Part shown: positions 34,601 through 42,972 of the stretch, piece by piece
Layout: the number at the start of each line of letters is the position of its first letter
Numbering within the stretch: position 1 is the stretch's first letter
NCBI GenBank assembly: GCA_040751755.1
Contig: JBFMHC010000035.1
Location: 186,001-250,000, forward strand
Source of the DNA: PFJX01 sp040751755
GTDB taxonomy: Bacteria; Pseudomonadota; Gammaproteobacteria; Burkholderiales; Thiobacillaceae
DNA length: 64,000 nt
Direction: 5' to 3'
The notes under the pieces: model-generated
Databases searched by the model: none
The model's input: the letters and a program-made list of their open reading frames with translations, nothing else
Told to the model about the DNA's origin: nothing
Position numbers and translations under genes: made by a program

Positions 34601-35144
34601 CATGGGCGGCCGGATCGGCGTGGCGAGCACGCCTGGCGTGGGCAGCACCTTCTGGCTGGAACTGCCGCTCGCGGGCGACGCCGCGGTGCCCATGGACGAC
34701 CACGAGGCCCCTCGGGACGAGCAGGGCGCACGCGACTGCCGGCCCGCGACCATCCTGTACGTCGAGGACGATCCGGCCAACCTGCGCCTGGTGCGGAACC
34801 TGTTCGCGACGCGCCCCGGCTGGACCCTGCTCACCGCGGAGACCGCGGGGCAGGGGCTTGAGCGGGCGGCGATGGAGCCGGTGGACCTGATCCTGCTGGA
34901 CATCAACCTGCCGGGCATGGACGGCTACCACGTCCTGGAGCGCCTGCGCGCCATGGAGCGGACCGCGGCGATCCCGGTGGTCGCCCTGACCGCCCGCGCC
35001 ACCCGGGACGCGATCGCGCGCGGCCTGGCCGCGGGTTTCGCCGCCTACCTGACCAAGCCGCTCGACGTGGCCGGGTTCTGGAGCTGCCTGGAAGCGCTGC
35101 TGTGCGGCCGCGCCGCCGACAACGAACTGAGTGAGACGACGTGA
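31629..35144 (+). CDS. Multi-PAS hybrid histidine kinase with receivers at both ends
   Basis: A 1171-residue soluble hybrid kinase. A receiver-like N-terminal domain (LKLLVAVGDPAQITRVGELL, candidate Asp in DLCLLDAGMRLPDGEDL) is followed by five PAS/PAC modules, recognisable from repeats such as VSGYAREELIGRNHRLLKSG, RLSGYAQEELIGRNCRFLQG and ELLGHDPEEVLGKTPFDF. The HisKA box SSMSHELRTPLNAILGFAQL lies near residue 800, HATPase boxes (LLSNAIKYN, DTGLGLS, GHGIGLAICK) follow, and a C-terminal receiver has LILLDINLPGMDGYHVLE. No membrane segment, so it senses cytoplasmic cues. Its stop overlaps the next gene's start; the phosphatase is its likely target. Confidence 0.93.
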   Translation: MDYSEPSVLKLLVAVGDPAQITRVGELLAGASVACAVDARSDPADVLALLQGGEHDLCLLDAGMRLPDGEDLLRCARAAGSRMPVILLLDADTPCSEDCVAEHGAQDALYKHTLLATALRRSIRNAIAKARILDQLAVSQQRLHRHELELTRLQAALDQHAIVSAADIDGNITYANDKFCEVSGYAREELIGRNHRLLKSGVHPDAFYEEMWRTLAGGQSWQGEICNRRKDGSRYWVRSTIVPFSGADGLPYQYVSIRTDITAIKEAESRLRLMGKALEASVDGIAIADASQPDLPLIYVNPAFERLSGYAQEELIGRNCRFLQGDDQGQLGLDEVRAALREGRSARALLRNYRKDGGLFWNDLSIAPVRDDGGRITHFIGVANDVTARHDAETALLHSEERLRRSQVYANIGTWDWNIQTGELFWSERIGPLFGYDSLVETTYENFLAAVHPEDRRRVVEAVNACVERGDKYDIEHRCVWPDGTVRWMLERGDVTRDPAGRPLHMLGVVQDITDRKLAEQKLQASEASLANAQRIARLGSFDWNPVTDTLHWSDEHYRLWGLEPGSVTPSYALFRQGVHPDDVARVETLLNAALEGGRHYDCQHRVRRPDGSVRTIHGRGEVMFDAGGRAVRMAGTVQDITELDQAQRQIRDIGERFRALVETTADWIWEVDAEGRYTYASPRVRELLGHDPEEVLGKTPFDFMPPAEARRVRDAFASIAGARRPLRNLVNRNLRRDGSEVVLETSGVPILADDGGFLGYRGIDRDITDRIERERLLETARQEADRANQAKSMFLSSMSHELRTPLNAILGFAQLLQIQKGLDTEQLENVEEILKAGRHLLELVNEVLDLAKIDAGAINLNIEPVDCAGLVREAVNLVRVMAERQGIDLRGEFGDTCHAGFLADRTRLKQVLVNLLSNAIKYNRPHGSVTLRLVPGAQGFGRIEVSDTGLGLSAAQQEELFQPFHRLHGAESNIEGHGIGLAICKRLADAMGGRIGVASTPGVGSTFWLELPLAGDAAVPMDDHEAPRDEQGARDCRPATILYVEDDPANLRLVRNLFATRPGWTLLTAETAGQGLERAAMEPVDLILLDINLPGMDGYHVLERLRAMERTAAIPVVALTARATRDAIARGLAAGFAAYLTKPLDVAGFWSCLEALLCGRAADNELSETT

Positions 35145-36286
35145 TGACGAGCCCGATGAAGGTCCTGGTGGTCGACGATGTCCAGGAGAACCTCACGCTG
35201 CTGAGCCGTGCCCTGGGGTACGAGGGCTATGTCGTGGTCGTCGCCAAGACCGGCGAGGAGGCCCTGTCCGTCTTCGCGGCCGAGCGCCCGGATGTGGTGC
35301 TGATGGACGTCATGCTGCCCGGCATCGACGGTTACGAGGCCACGCGCCGGCTGCGGCGGCTGAGCGGCCAGTACTGGGTGCCCATCATCTTCGTCAGCGC
35401 CCTTGGCCAGAGCGTCGACATGGTGCGCGGCCTGGAGGCCGGGGGCGACGACTATATCGGCAAGCCGATCGACCTCTCGCTGCTGCTCGCGAAGATGCGC
35501 GCCATGCAGCGCATCGCCGAGATGCAGCGCCGGCTGCGCGAGACGCGGGCGGAACTGGCGGCGTATCACCTGCAGGCCGAGGAGGAGCAGGAGATGGCGC
35601 GCGAGCTGATGGCGCGCATGATCGACGCCGCCTCGATGGAAATCCCCGGCATGCGCCAATACATCCAGCCGGCGGGGCGGTTTTGCGGCGACCTGCTGAT
35701 CGCGACCCGCTCCCAGAGCGGGGAGGTCTACGTCCTGCACGCCGATTCCATGGGCCACGGCCTGGCCGCGGCCCTGCCGCTGTTGCCCATCTCGCAGACC
35801 TTCCATTCCATGAGCCAGCAGGGGATGTCCATCGCCGACATCGCCCGCGAGATGAATCTGCAGCTGCACCGGCAGATGCCGCAGGGACGTTTCGTCGCGG
35901 CCACCCTGGTGCGTCTGGATCCGGTCAACCACGTCGCCGAGGTATGGAACGGCGGCAACCCGGCGGCGCTGATGCTCGACGCCTCCGGCCGCGTCTTGCA
36001 GCGCTTCGCCTCGCAGCATATGGCGCTCGGCCCGCTGGGCGCCAACCGTTTCGATGCCCGCACGCAGATCGTCCAGGCGGGGCAGTCCTGCTCCCTGGTG
36101 CTGTTCTCCGACGGCCTGCTCGACGCGGTGGGCGAGACGGGGGCGCCGTTCGGCGAGGAGGGGGTGGAACAAGCCCTCCTCGCCAGGGGAGCGAACCTGT
36201 TCGACGAGCTCGTCGAGGCGGTGCAGCGCCTGGCAGCCTGCGGCGGCGTCCAGGACGACATCTCGGTGGTCTCGCTCGCCTGTTGA
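35144..36286 (+). CDS. Response regulator with PP2C/SpoIIE-type phosphatase output
   Basis: A 380-residue protein with a receiver domain (MKVLVVDDVQENLTLLSRAL, Asp in VVLMDVMLPGIDGYEA, Lys in YIGKPID), a coiled-coil linker (about residues 125-165) and a PP2C/SpoIIE-type Ser/Thr phosphatase domain with GRFCGDLLIA, HADSMGHGLAAALP and SDGLLDAVGETG. Such RsbU-like regulators dephosphorylate an anti-anti-sigma factor, linking a two-component signal to a partner switch. No anti-sigma or STAS gene is adjacent. ATG 35144 overlaps the kinase stop codon, so the kinase is the probable phosphodonor. Confidence 0.92.
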   Translation: MTSPMKVLVVDDVQENLTLLSRALGYEGYVVVVAKTGEEALSVFAAERPDVVLMDVMLPGIDGYEATRRLRRLSGQYWVPIIFVSALGQSVDMVRGLEAGGDDYIGKPIDLSLLLAKMRAMQRIAEMQRRLRETRAELAAYHLQAEEEQEMARELMARMIDAASMEIPGMRQYIQPAGRFCGDLLIATRSQSGEVYVLHADSMGHGLAAALPLLPISQTFHSMSQQGMSIADIAREMNLQLHRQMPQGRFVAATLVRLDPVNHVAEVWNGGNPAALMLDASGRVLQRFASQHMALGPLGANRFDARTQIVQAGQSCSLVLFSDGLLDAVGETGAPFGEEGVEQALLARGANLFDELVEAVQRLAACGGVQDDISVVSLAC

Positions 36287-36517
36287 AGCCCGTCCGTGGG
36301 GGCGAGGTTCGTCTAATCTGAAAACGGATTCGGTTGCCACCCGCGTGGCGCACCGGAGGGGAAATTCGCGGACGGAGTGAAGGCCCTCACAGCTTTGTCA
36401 TGTTCGTCGCGGTAGGGTTCGACGTCACGACAACGGCGTTGGCCGGCAGTGCCTTCTGCGTCCGTTTGTGGTTTTTCCTGAGCCGATTTCGAACGCCGAC
36501 ATAACAAGGAGCGGAAC

Positions 36518-37918
36518 ATGCGCATGACCCGACTTTCCCTGAATGCCCTGAGCGCCGCGCTGCTGTGCGCGGGCCTCGCGAATGCCCACGCGGGGACCTA
36601 CTACGACCCGAGCAACGCCGCCAGCAACAGCGGCAAGACCAGCGGCTACGAGCTGTATCAGACCATCGGCTGCCCCGGCAAGGGGCTGTTCGACGCCTCG
36701 TGCGTCGCGGAACCCCCGGCCCCCGCGGCCAGGAAGCCCGCCCCCGCCTGCCCGCTGCCGGCCGGCGCCATCCCCGGCGACAAGATGCCGAGCAACGCCA
36801 AGGCCGGCCAGTGCTTCGCCAAGGTCGCCAAGCCGGCCACCTTCCGCACCGAGTCCGTGCGCAAGCTGGTCAAGGAGGCGAGCGAGCGTGTCGAGACCGT
36901 GCCGGCGGTCTACAAGACCGAGAAGGAGCGCGTCCTGGTCAAGGAGGCGGGGGAGCGCATCGAGATCGTGCCGCCCGTGTACAAGGCCGTGAAGGTGCGC
37001 GTGCAGAACGAGGAGGTCCAGGAGGTCGTGCCCGCCGTGTATGAGACGGTGAAGGAGCGCGTCCTGGTCAAGGAGGCCAGCGCCAGGCTGGAAGAGGTGC
37101 CCGCGGTGTACGAGACGGTCGAGGAAAAGGTGCTGGTCAGGCCGGCCTCCAAGAAGGCGATCGAGGTGCCTGCCGTGTATGAGACGGTGAGCGAGAAGAA
37201 GCTGGTGCGCGAGGCCTACACGACCTGGAAGCCCGGCACCCAGACGAACATCCAGAAGGTGGACGAGAAGACCGGCCAGGTGATGTGCCTGGTGGAGGTG
37301 CCGGCCGAGTACGAGACGGTCACCCGCCAGGTCGTGAAGACCCCGGCCTCGGTGCGCTACGAGGACATCCCCGCCGAATACCAGACCGTGAAGAAGACCG
37401 TGCTGAAGAGCCCGGCCGGCACGCGCAAGGTCGAGATCCCCGCCGAGTATGCGGAGCGCGAGGTGACGAAGCTGGTGAAGCCCGCCACCACCGTGACCAA
37501 GGTGGTGCCGGTGGATTACGAGCGCGAGGTCATGACCATGGTCACGCCCGCCACCGAGAAGCGCGTGCCCATCCCCGCCGAATACACCGAGCGCGAGGTC
37601 ACCAAGCTGGTCGCCCCGGCGCGCGAGATCCGCGTGCCCATCCCCGCGGAATATGCCGACATCCCGCAGGAGGTCATGGTCTGCCCGGTGCAGGAATACT
37701 GGACCGAGATCCTCTGCGACGTGAATGCCACCCCGGCCAAGGTCGCGGAGATCCAAAAGGCGCTGAAGGCGGCCGGCTTCGATCCGGGTTCGGCCGGCGG
37801 CGAACTGGACGCGCCCACCATGGCCGCGATCGCCGCCTACCAGAAGGCCAAGGGTCTGCCCCAGGACGGCTATCTCGACATGGCGACGGTGAAGTCCCTG
37901 GGCGTCTCCGCCAAGTAG
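36518..37918 (+). CDS. Exported repeat protein with C-terminal peptidoglycan-binding domain
   Basis: A 466-residue exported protein. The signal peptide (LSALNALSAALLCAGLANAHA-type, MRMTRLSLNALSAALLC) is preceded by AAGGAG at good spacing. From about residue 105 it holds tandem, roughly 25-residue units of the pattern VPAVYETV-KERVLVKEAS; later units change to IPAEY-TEREVTKLV-PA. The C-terminal 70 residues (KVAEIQKALKAAGFDPGSAGG) are a PG_binding_1 domain. Regular VPA-Y-TV turns suggest a fibrous beta structure anchored to the wall. A few Cys occur before and after the repeats. A strong terminator follows. Confidence 0.85.
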   Translation: MRMTRLSLNALSAALLCAGLANAHAGTYYDPSNAASNSGKTSGYELYQTIGCPGKGLFDASCVAEPPAPAARKPAPACPLPAGAIPGDKMPSNAKAGQCFAKVAKPATFRTESVRKLVKEASERVETVPAVYKTEKERVLVKEAGERIEIVPPVYKAVKVRVQNEEVQEVVPAVYETVKERVLVKEASARLEEVPAVYETVEEKVLVRPASKKAIEVPAVYETVSEKKLVREAYTTWKPGTQTNIQKVDEKTGQVMCLVEVPAEYETVTRQVVKTPASVRYEDIPAEYQTVKKTVLKSPAGTRKVEIPAEYAEREVTKLVKPATTVTKVVPVDYEREVMTMVTPATEKRVPIPAEYTEREVTKLVAPAREIRVPIPAEYADIPQEVMVCPVQEYWTEILCDVNATPAKVAEIQKALKAAGFDPGSAGGELDAPTMAAIAAYQKAKGLPQDGYLDMATVKSLGVSAK

Positions 37919-37955
37919 GCAGGCAAGCCCGCGCCGGGGGCATCCCGGGCGGTGA

Positions 37956-37986
37956 GGCGGCACGGTTTCTCCGTGCCGCCTTTTTT
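37956..37986 (+). terminator. Rho-independent terminator
   Basis: Perfect 10-bp stem GGCGGCACGG / CCGTGCCGCC with a 5-base loop, then six T. It ends the transcript of the repeat protein gene 38 bp after its stop. Confidence 0.95.
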
Positions 37987-38020
37987 ATCCCTAGTCTAAA
38001 TTGTTGGTTGATGGTCGCTC

Positions 38021-38046
38021 AGTAAATGAGAAAATAATCATTTACT
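38021..38046. promoter_or_regulatory. 9-bp perfect inverted repeat upstream of soeA, candidate operator
   Basis: AGTAAATGA and TCATTTACT form a perfect 9-bp inverted repeat separated by 8 bases (GAAAATAA). It lies 47 bp before the soeA ATG in a locally AT-rich stretch. The arrangement fits a dimeric activator or repressor. A terminator role is less likely because the stem is very AT-rich, although CTTTTT follows. Confidence 0.6.
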
Positions 38047-38092
38047 TCTTTTTGGCAGCCTCTCTTTTTCGGCGGCCGGATGTTGGAGCGAC

Positions 38093-40981
38093 ATGACACA
38101 CAGCAACGAAACCTCTGTGCCGCACGAGGAGGTCCGCACCACGACCTGCTACATGTGCGCCTGCCGTTGCGGCATCAAGGTGCACCTGCAGAACGGCCAG
38201 GTGCGCTTCATCGAGGGCAACAGCGAACACCCGTTGAACCAGGGCGTGCTCTGCGCCAAGGGTTCCAGCGGCATCATGAAGCAGTATTCCCCCGCGCGCC
38301 TGACCCAGCCGCTGCGCCGCAAGGCAGGCGCCGAGCGCGGCGCCGGCGAGTTCGAGCCGATCTCCTGGGACGAGGCCTTCGCCACCCTGGAAGAGCGCCT
38401 GGCCGGGATTCGCGCCACCGACCCGAAGAAGTTCGCCCTGTTCACCGGCCGCGACCAGATGCAGGCCCTCACCGGCCTGTTCGCGCGCCAGTTCGGCACG
38501 CCCAACTACGCGGCGCACGGCGGCTTCTGCTCCGTGAACATGGCGGCTGGCCTGATCTACACCATCGGCGGCTCGTTCTGGGAATTCGGCGGCCCCGACC
38601 TGGACCGCGCCAAGCTGTTCGTGATGATCGGCACGGCGGAGGACCACCACTCCAACCCGATGAAGATCGCCCTGTCCAAGTTCAAGCGCAACGGCGGCCG
38701 CTTCATCTCCATCAACCCGGTGCGCACCGGCTATTCCGCGATCGCCGACGAGTGGATTCCGATCAAGCCCGGCACCGACGGCGCGCTGCTGCTCGCGCTG
38801 ATCCACGAGATCATCAAGCAGGGCCTGTACGACCGCGACTTCCTGGTGCAGTACTCGAACGCCGCCGAGCTGGTGAACCTGGACCCGGAGAGCCCCGAGT
38901 ACGGCATGTTCGTGCGCTTCGAGGTGCCGCCGGAGGAAGGCTGTTTCGACCCGCAGAACAAGCTGTGGTGGGACCGCGAGATGGACCGTCCGGTGTCCAC
39001 CCATACCCTCGGCGTCGACCCGCGCCTGCTGGGCGAGTTCAAGCTCTCCGACGGCACGCCGGTGAAACCGTCGTTCCAGATGCTGAAGGAGCGGGTCGAG
39101 CGCTACACCCCCGAATGGGCCGCCGGCATCACCGGCATCGACGCCGGCACGATCCGCCGCCTGGCGCACGAGATGGGCGTGACCGCGCGCGACCAGAAGA
39201 TCGAACTGCCGATCGCCTGGACCGACGTGTGGGACAACGAGCACCAGAGCATCACCGGCAACCCGGTGGCCTTCCACGCCATGCGCGGCCTGGCGGCGCA
39301 CTCCAACGGCTTCCACACGATCCGCGCCCTGGGCATCCTGATGTCCATCCTCGGCACCATCGACCGGCCCGGCGGCTTCCGCCACAAGGCGCCGTTCCCG
39401 CGCCCCATCCCGCCCTGCCCCAAGACCCCGACCGGTCCCGAGGGGGTGCGTCCCGATACGCCGCTGGACGGCATGCCGCTGGGCTGGCCGGCCGACCCGG
39501 ACGACCTGTTCGTGGACGACGCGGGCGAGCCGGTGCGCATCGACAAGGCCTTCTCCTGGGAGTATCCGCTCTCCGTGCACGGCCTGATGCACAACGTCAT
39601 CACCAACGCCTGGCGCGGCGATCCCTACAAGATCGACACCCTGCTCATCTTCATGGCCAACATGTCGTGGAACTCCACCATGAACGCCGAGCAGGTGCGC
39701 AAGATGCTCAACGACAAGGACGGGAACGGCGAGTACAAGATCCCCTTCCTGGTGGTCGCCGACGCCTTCCAGTCGGAGATGACCGCCTTCGCCGACCTGA
39801 TCCTGCCGGACACCACCTATCTGGAACGGCATGACGTGATGTCCATGCTCGACCGGCCGATCTCCGAGTTCGACGGACCCGTGGATTCCGTGCGCATCCC
39901 CGTGCTGCCGCCCACCGGCGAGTGCCGCCCGTTCCAGGAGGTGCTGATCGAACTGGGTTCGCGTCTCAAGCTGCCCGCCTTCACCGACAAGGAAGGCAAG
40001 CGCAAGTACCGCGACTACCCGGACTTCATCGTCAACTTCGAGACCGCGCCGGGTTCCGGCATCGGCTTCCTCGGCGGCTGGCGCGGCAAGGGCGGTGAGA
40101 AGTCGATGAAGGGCGAGCCGAACCCGAACCAGTGGCAGATGTACGAGCAGAACAACTGCGTGTTCCACTATCACCTGCCCAAGTCCTACCAGTACATGCG
40201 CAACTGGAACCAGGGCTACCTGCAGTGGGCGCAGGCGCACGGCATGACGCGCCACACCGAGCCGATCAACCTGCACATCTATTCCGAGGTGCTGCAGAAG
40301 TTCCGTCTCGCCGCGCAGGGCAAGACCGACGGCAAGCAGCCGCCGGCGCACCTGAAGAAGCGCATCGAGACCTACTTCGACCCGCTGCCGTTCTACTACG
40401 AGCCCCTGGAAGCCACGCTCTCGGACAAGCACAAGTACCCGCTCAACGCGGTGACGCAGCGGCCCATGGCGATGTACCACTCCTGGGACAGCCAGAACGC
40501 CTGGCTGCGCCAGATCCACGCCTACAACTACCTGTACGTGAATCCCAGGACCGCTGCCGCGCAGGGCATCGCCGACGACGACTGGATCTGGGTGGAAAGC
40601 CAGTGGGGCAAGGTGCGCTGCATGGCGCGCCTGTCCGAGGCGGTGGAGCCGGGCACGGTGTGGACCTGGAACGCCATCGGCAAGGCCGCCGGCGCCTGGA
40701 ACCTGGACAAGGACGCGAACGAGTGCAAGCAGGGCTTCCTGCTCAACCACGTGATCTCCGAGGAACTGCCGCCCACGGATGCGGGCGAACATCTGTCCAA
40801 CTCCGACCCCGTCACCGGCCAGGCGGCCTGGTATGACGTGCGCGTGCGCATCTACAAGGCGGAGGAAGGCGCGCACGAGACCTGGCCGCAGTTCCAGCCC
40901 GTGCCCGCCGCCCCCGGCACGCCGCCGCGCCGCAAGTGGCAGAGCTATTTCGCCGGCAAGTTCAAAGGAGACGGCAAATGA
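38093..40981 (+). CDS. soeA: Sulfite dehydrogenase (cytoplasmic), molybdopterin subunit
   Basis: A 962-residue molybdopterin oxidoreductase of the DMSO-reductase family, matching SoeA, which oxidises sulfite to sulfate on the cytoplasmic side of the membrane. An N-terminal [4Fe-4S] site is formed by CYMCACRCG and CAKG. There is no Tat signal, as expected for SoeA and unlike periplasmic relatives. Mo-cofactor segments include FTGRDQMQALTGLFARQFG and HGGFCSVNMAAG. The C-terminal molydopterin-dinucleotide domain ends near FLLNHVISEELPPTDAGEH. The order soeA-soeB-soeC matches Allochromatium. Polysulfide/thiosulfate reductase is the alternative within this family; length and subunit make-up favour SoeA. 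Confidence 0.87.
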   Translation: MTHSNETSVPHEEVRTTTCYMCACRCGIKVHLQNGQVRFIEGNSEHPLNQGVLCAKGSSGIMKQYSPARLTQPLRRKAGAERGAGEFEPISWDEAFATLEERLAGIRATDPKKFALFTGRDQMQALTGLFARQFGTPNYAAHGGFCSVNMAAGLIYTIGGSFWEFGGPDLDRAKLFVMIGTAEDHHSNPMKIALSKFKRNGGRFISINPVRTGYSAIADEWIPIKPGTDGALLLALIHEIIKQGLYDRDFLVQYSNAAELVNLDPESPEYGMFVRFEVPPEEGCFDPQNKLWWDREMDRPVSTHTLGVDPRLLGEFKLSDGTPVKPSFQMLKERVERYTPEWAAGITGIDAGTIRRLAHEMGVTARDQKIELPIAWTDVWDNEHQSITGNPVAFHAMRGLAAHSNGFHTIRALGILMSILGTIDRPGGFRHKAPFPRPIPPCPKTPTGPEGVRPDTPLDGMPLGWPADPDDLFVDDAGEPVRIDKAFSWEYPLSVHGLMHNVITNAWRGDPYKIDTLLIFMANMSWNSTMNAEQVRKMLNDKDGNGEYKIPFLVVADAFQSEMTAFADLILPDTTYLERHDVMSMLDRPISEFDGPVDSVRIPVLPPTGECRPFQEVLIELGSRLKLPAFTDKEGKRKYRDYPDFIVNFETAPGSGIGFLGGWRGKGGEKSMKGEPNPNQWQMYEQNNCVFHYHLPKSYQYMRNWNQGYLQWAQAHGMTRHTEPINLHIYSEVLQKFRLAAQGKTDGKQPPAHLKKRIETYFDPLPFYYEPLEATLSDKHKYPLNAVTQRPMAMYHSWDSQNAWLRQIHAYNYLYVNPRTAAAQGIADDDWIWVESQWGKVRCMARLSEAVEPGTVWTWNAIGKAAGAWNLDKDANECKQGFLLNHVISEELPPTDAGEHLSNSDPVTGQAAWYDVRVRIYKAEEGAHETWPQFQPVPAAPGTPPRRKWQSYFAGKFKGDGK

Positions 40982-41023
40982 GCCCCCAAACTCACATTCG
41001 TTCGCTGCCCCCCGAGGGGGCGT

Positions 41024-41056
41024 GTGCCTCCCTTGAGGCTGCTCGTCAGGAGGCAC
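41024..41056 (+). promoter_or_regulatory. Hairpin that covers the soeB ribosome binding site
   Basis: GTGCCTCC (41024-41031) pairs perfectly with GGAGGCAC (41049-41056). The 3' arm contains the Shine-Dalgarno of soeB (AGGAGG, 4 bases before ATG 41058), so the stem would hide it. A second small hairpin (GCCCCC-CGA-GGGGGC type) lies just before. Suggests translation of soeB needs ribosomes arriving from soeA. Confidence 0.5.
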
Positions 41057-41057
41057 T

Positions 41058-41783
41058 ATGAGCCAACTTGCCCTGGTCATCGACCTCAACGTCTGCGTCG
41101 GCTGCCACGCCTGCGTGACCTCGTGCAAGCAGTGGAACACCTCCGGCCAGGCCGGCCCGCTGTTCGACGACAACCCCTACGGCAAGGACCCCACCGGCAC
41201 CTTCTTCAACCGGGTGCAGACCTATGAGGTGGGCGAATTCCCGTGCACCGAGACCCTCCACTTCCCGAAGTCCTGCCTGCATTGCGAGGACGCGCCTTGC
41301 GTGCCGGTGTGCCCCACCGGCGCCAGCTACAAGCGCAAGGAGGACGGCATCGTCCTGGTGGACTACGACAAGTGCATCGGCTGCAAGTACTGCTCCTGGG
41401 CCTGTCCCTACGGCGCGCGCGAGTTCGACGAGAACCAGAAGGTGATGAAGAAGTGCACCCTCTGCGTCGACCGCATCTACGACCAGAGCATCCCCGAGGA
41501 CCGCCGCAAGCCGGCCTGCGTGATCTCCTGCCCGACCAGCGCGCGCCTGTTCGGCGACGTGCACGACCCGGAGTCCGAGGTCTCGATCGCGATCCGCGAG
41601 AGCGGCGGCTACCAGCTCATGCCCGAGTGGGGCACCAAGCCGGCCAACCACTATCTGCCGCGGCGCAAGACCAAGATGCGCATCCACGAGGACGAGCTGG
41701 TGCGCGCCGACAACCCGCTCAAGAAGGAAGACATCCGCCACGAGTCCAGCAAGGACGTCACCCTCGACGACTGGCTGATGTAA
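41058..41783 (+). CDS. soeB: Sulfite dehydrogenase iron-sulfur subunit
   Basis: A 241-residue ferredoxin-type subunit carrying four [4Fe-4S] clusters that move electrons from SoeA to the membrane subunit. Cluster-binding Cys groups are CVGCHACVTSCKQW, CLHCEDAPCVPVCPTGA, CIGCKYCSWACPYGA and CTLCVDRIYDQ, with a last pair in PACVISCPTSA. Same DmsB/PhsB-like architecture as known SoeB. It starts 76 bp after soeA; the gap holds a hairpin covering the ribosome site. Confidence 0.9.
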   Translation: MSQLALVIDLNVCVGCHACVTSCKQWNTSGQAGPLFDDNPYGKDPTGTFFNRVQTYEVGEFPCTETLHFPKSCLHCEDAPCVPVCPTGASYKRKEDGIVLVDYDKCIGCKYCSWACPYGAREFDENQKVMKKCTLCVDRIYDQSIPEDRRKPACVISCPTSARLFGDVHDPESEVSIAIRESGGYQLMPEWGTKPANHYLPRRKTKMRIHEDELVRADNPLKKEDIRHESSKDVTLDDWLM

Positions 41784-41791
41784 GCACCCAT

Positions 41792-41895
41792 ACCCTCCCC
41801 CGACGGGGGAGGGTGGCGAAGCCGGGAGAGGGCGACGCCCGCCAGGGCGTCCTGCGGACGCCGCCCTCTCCCTGCCCTCTCCCGCTGGGAGAGGG
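41792..41895. repeat. REP-like palindromic element between soeB and soeC
   Basis: A cluster of GC-rich hairpins: a perfect 10-bp stem ACCCTCCCCC/GGGGGAGGGT (41792-41814), a larger stem GGGAGAGGGCG/CGCCCTCTCCC around a GC-rich loop (41824-41873) and CCCTCTCCCGCTGGGAGAGGG (41875-41895). The CTCTCCC/GGGAGAG words are typical of dispersed intergenic repeats in proteobacteria. It interrupts an operon and may trim or stabilise the mRNA. Confidence 0.7.
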
Positions 41896-41925
41896 GGAAA
41901 CAGACCGCGAATTGGAGTTGAAACG

Positions 41926-42897
41926 ATGCATCCCGCTTTTTCCGTGATCTTCCTGACCACCCTGATCGGCGTGGGTCAGGGCCTGTTCCTGGCCCTGTTC
42001 TCCAGCCAGGCCTACACCGTGGTGAACGTGCTGCCCAGCCAGGGCGGCAGCTACTATGCCCTCGGCGGTGCGATCGCGCTGGGCTTCCTGGTCGCCGGCC
42101 TGGTGGCCTCCTTCTTCCACCTCGGCCACCCGGAGCGCGCCTGGCGCGCCGCCAGCCAGTGGCGCACCTCCTGGCTGTCGCGCGAGGTCATCGTCCTGCC
42201 GCTGGTCATGGGCCTGGTGTTCCTCTACGCGGTGGTGAACGGTCTCGGTCTCGACCTCGACCTCTACGGCCTGGGCGTCGCCGGCCAGCTGCCCCTGAGC
42301 CTGGGCGTGCTGGGCGTGTTCGCCACCCTGCTGCTGTTCCTCTGCACCGGCATGATCTACGCGGCGATCAAGTTCCTGCAGGAATGGGCCACGCCGCTGA
42401 CGCCGCTCAACTACTTCCTGCTCGGCACCGCCTCCGGCTTCAGCTTCGCCGCCGCCTTTGCCGCGCAGGCCGCGCCGGAGCTCATGCCCTTCTACGCGGG
42501 GTGGGCCATCACCCTGACCGTGGTGGGCCTGCTGTCGCGCAGCGCCTCGCTGATCCGCAATGCGCGCCTGAAGCGCAAGTCGACGATCCAGACCGCCATC
42601 GGCGTGCGCCACAACAAGGTGCAGCAGCGCTCCATGGGCATGATGGGCGGCTCCTACAACACGCGCGAATACTTCCATGGCCGCACCCTGGCCTTCATGA
42701 AGTCGGTGAAGTGGATCTTCCTGGTCCTGGCCTTCCCGGTGCCGGTGGCCCTGATCTGGGCGGGCATGGTCGATGGCAACGCCGGCCTGTTGATGGTCGG
42801 CTTCGGCGTGCAGTACGTGGGCCTGCTGTTCGAGCGCTGGTTCTTCTTCGCCCAGGCCAACCACCCGCAGAACCTGTATTACCAGGTGGTGGGCTGA
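41926..42897 (+). CDS. soeC: Sulfite dehydrogenase membrane anchor subunit
   Basis: A 323-residue integral membrane protein with eight or so helices, of the DmsC anchor family. It takes electrons from SoeB to the quinone pool. Typical segments are HPAFSVIFLTTLIGVGQGLF at the N-terminus, FFHLGHPERAWRAASQWRTSWLSRE split over the second loop, and a C-terminal GLLFERWFFFAQANHPQNLYY. ATG 41926 is the first in frame, 142 bp after soeB, the gap being filled by REP-like hairpins. A terminator follows. Confidence 0.9.
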   Translation: MHPAFSVIFLTTLIGVGQGLFLALFSSQAYTVVNVLPSQGGSYYALGGAIALGFLVAGLVASFFHLGHPERAWRAASQWRTSWLSREVIVLPLVMGLVFLYAVVNGLGLDLDLYGLGVAGQLPLSLGVLGVFATLLLFLCTGMIYAAIKFLQEWATPLTPLNYFLLGTASGFSFAAAFAAQAAPELMPFYAGWAITLTVVGLLSRSASLIRNARLKRKSTIQTAIGVRHNKVQQRSMGMMGGSYNTREYFHGRTLAFMKSVKWIFLVLAFPVPVALIWAGMVDGNAGLLMVGFGVQYVGLLFERWFFFAQANHPQNLYYQVVG

Positions 42898-42945
42898 GTC
42901 CAGTCCATGTCGCACGCGGCCGCATCACACAAGCGGCAACGTTGG

Positions 42946-42972
42946 AAGGGCGGGTGATTCCCGCCCTTTTTT
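42946..42972 (+). terminator. Rho-independent terminator after soeC
   Basis: 9-bp stem AAGGGCGGG / CCCGCCCTT with a 5-base loop, then a run of T. It lies about 50 bp after soeC and touches the stop codon of the convergent membrane protein gene, so it also separates the two units. Confidence 0.92.
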
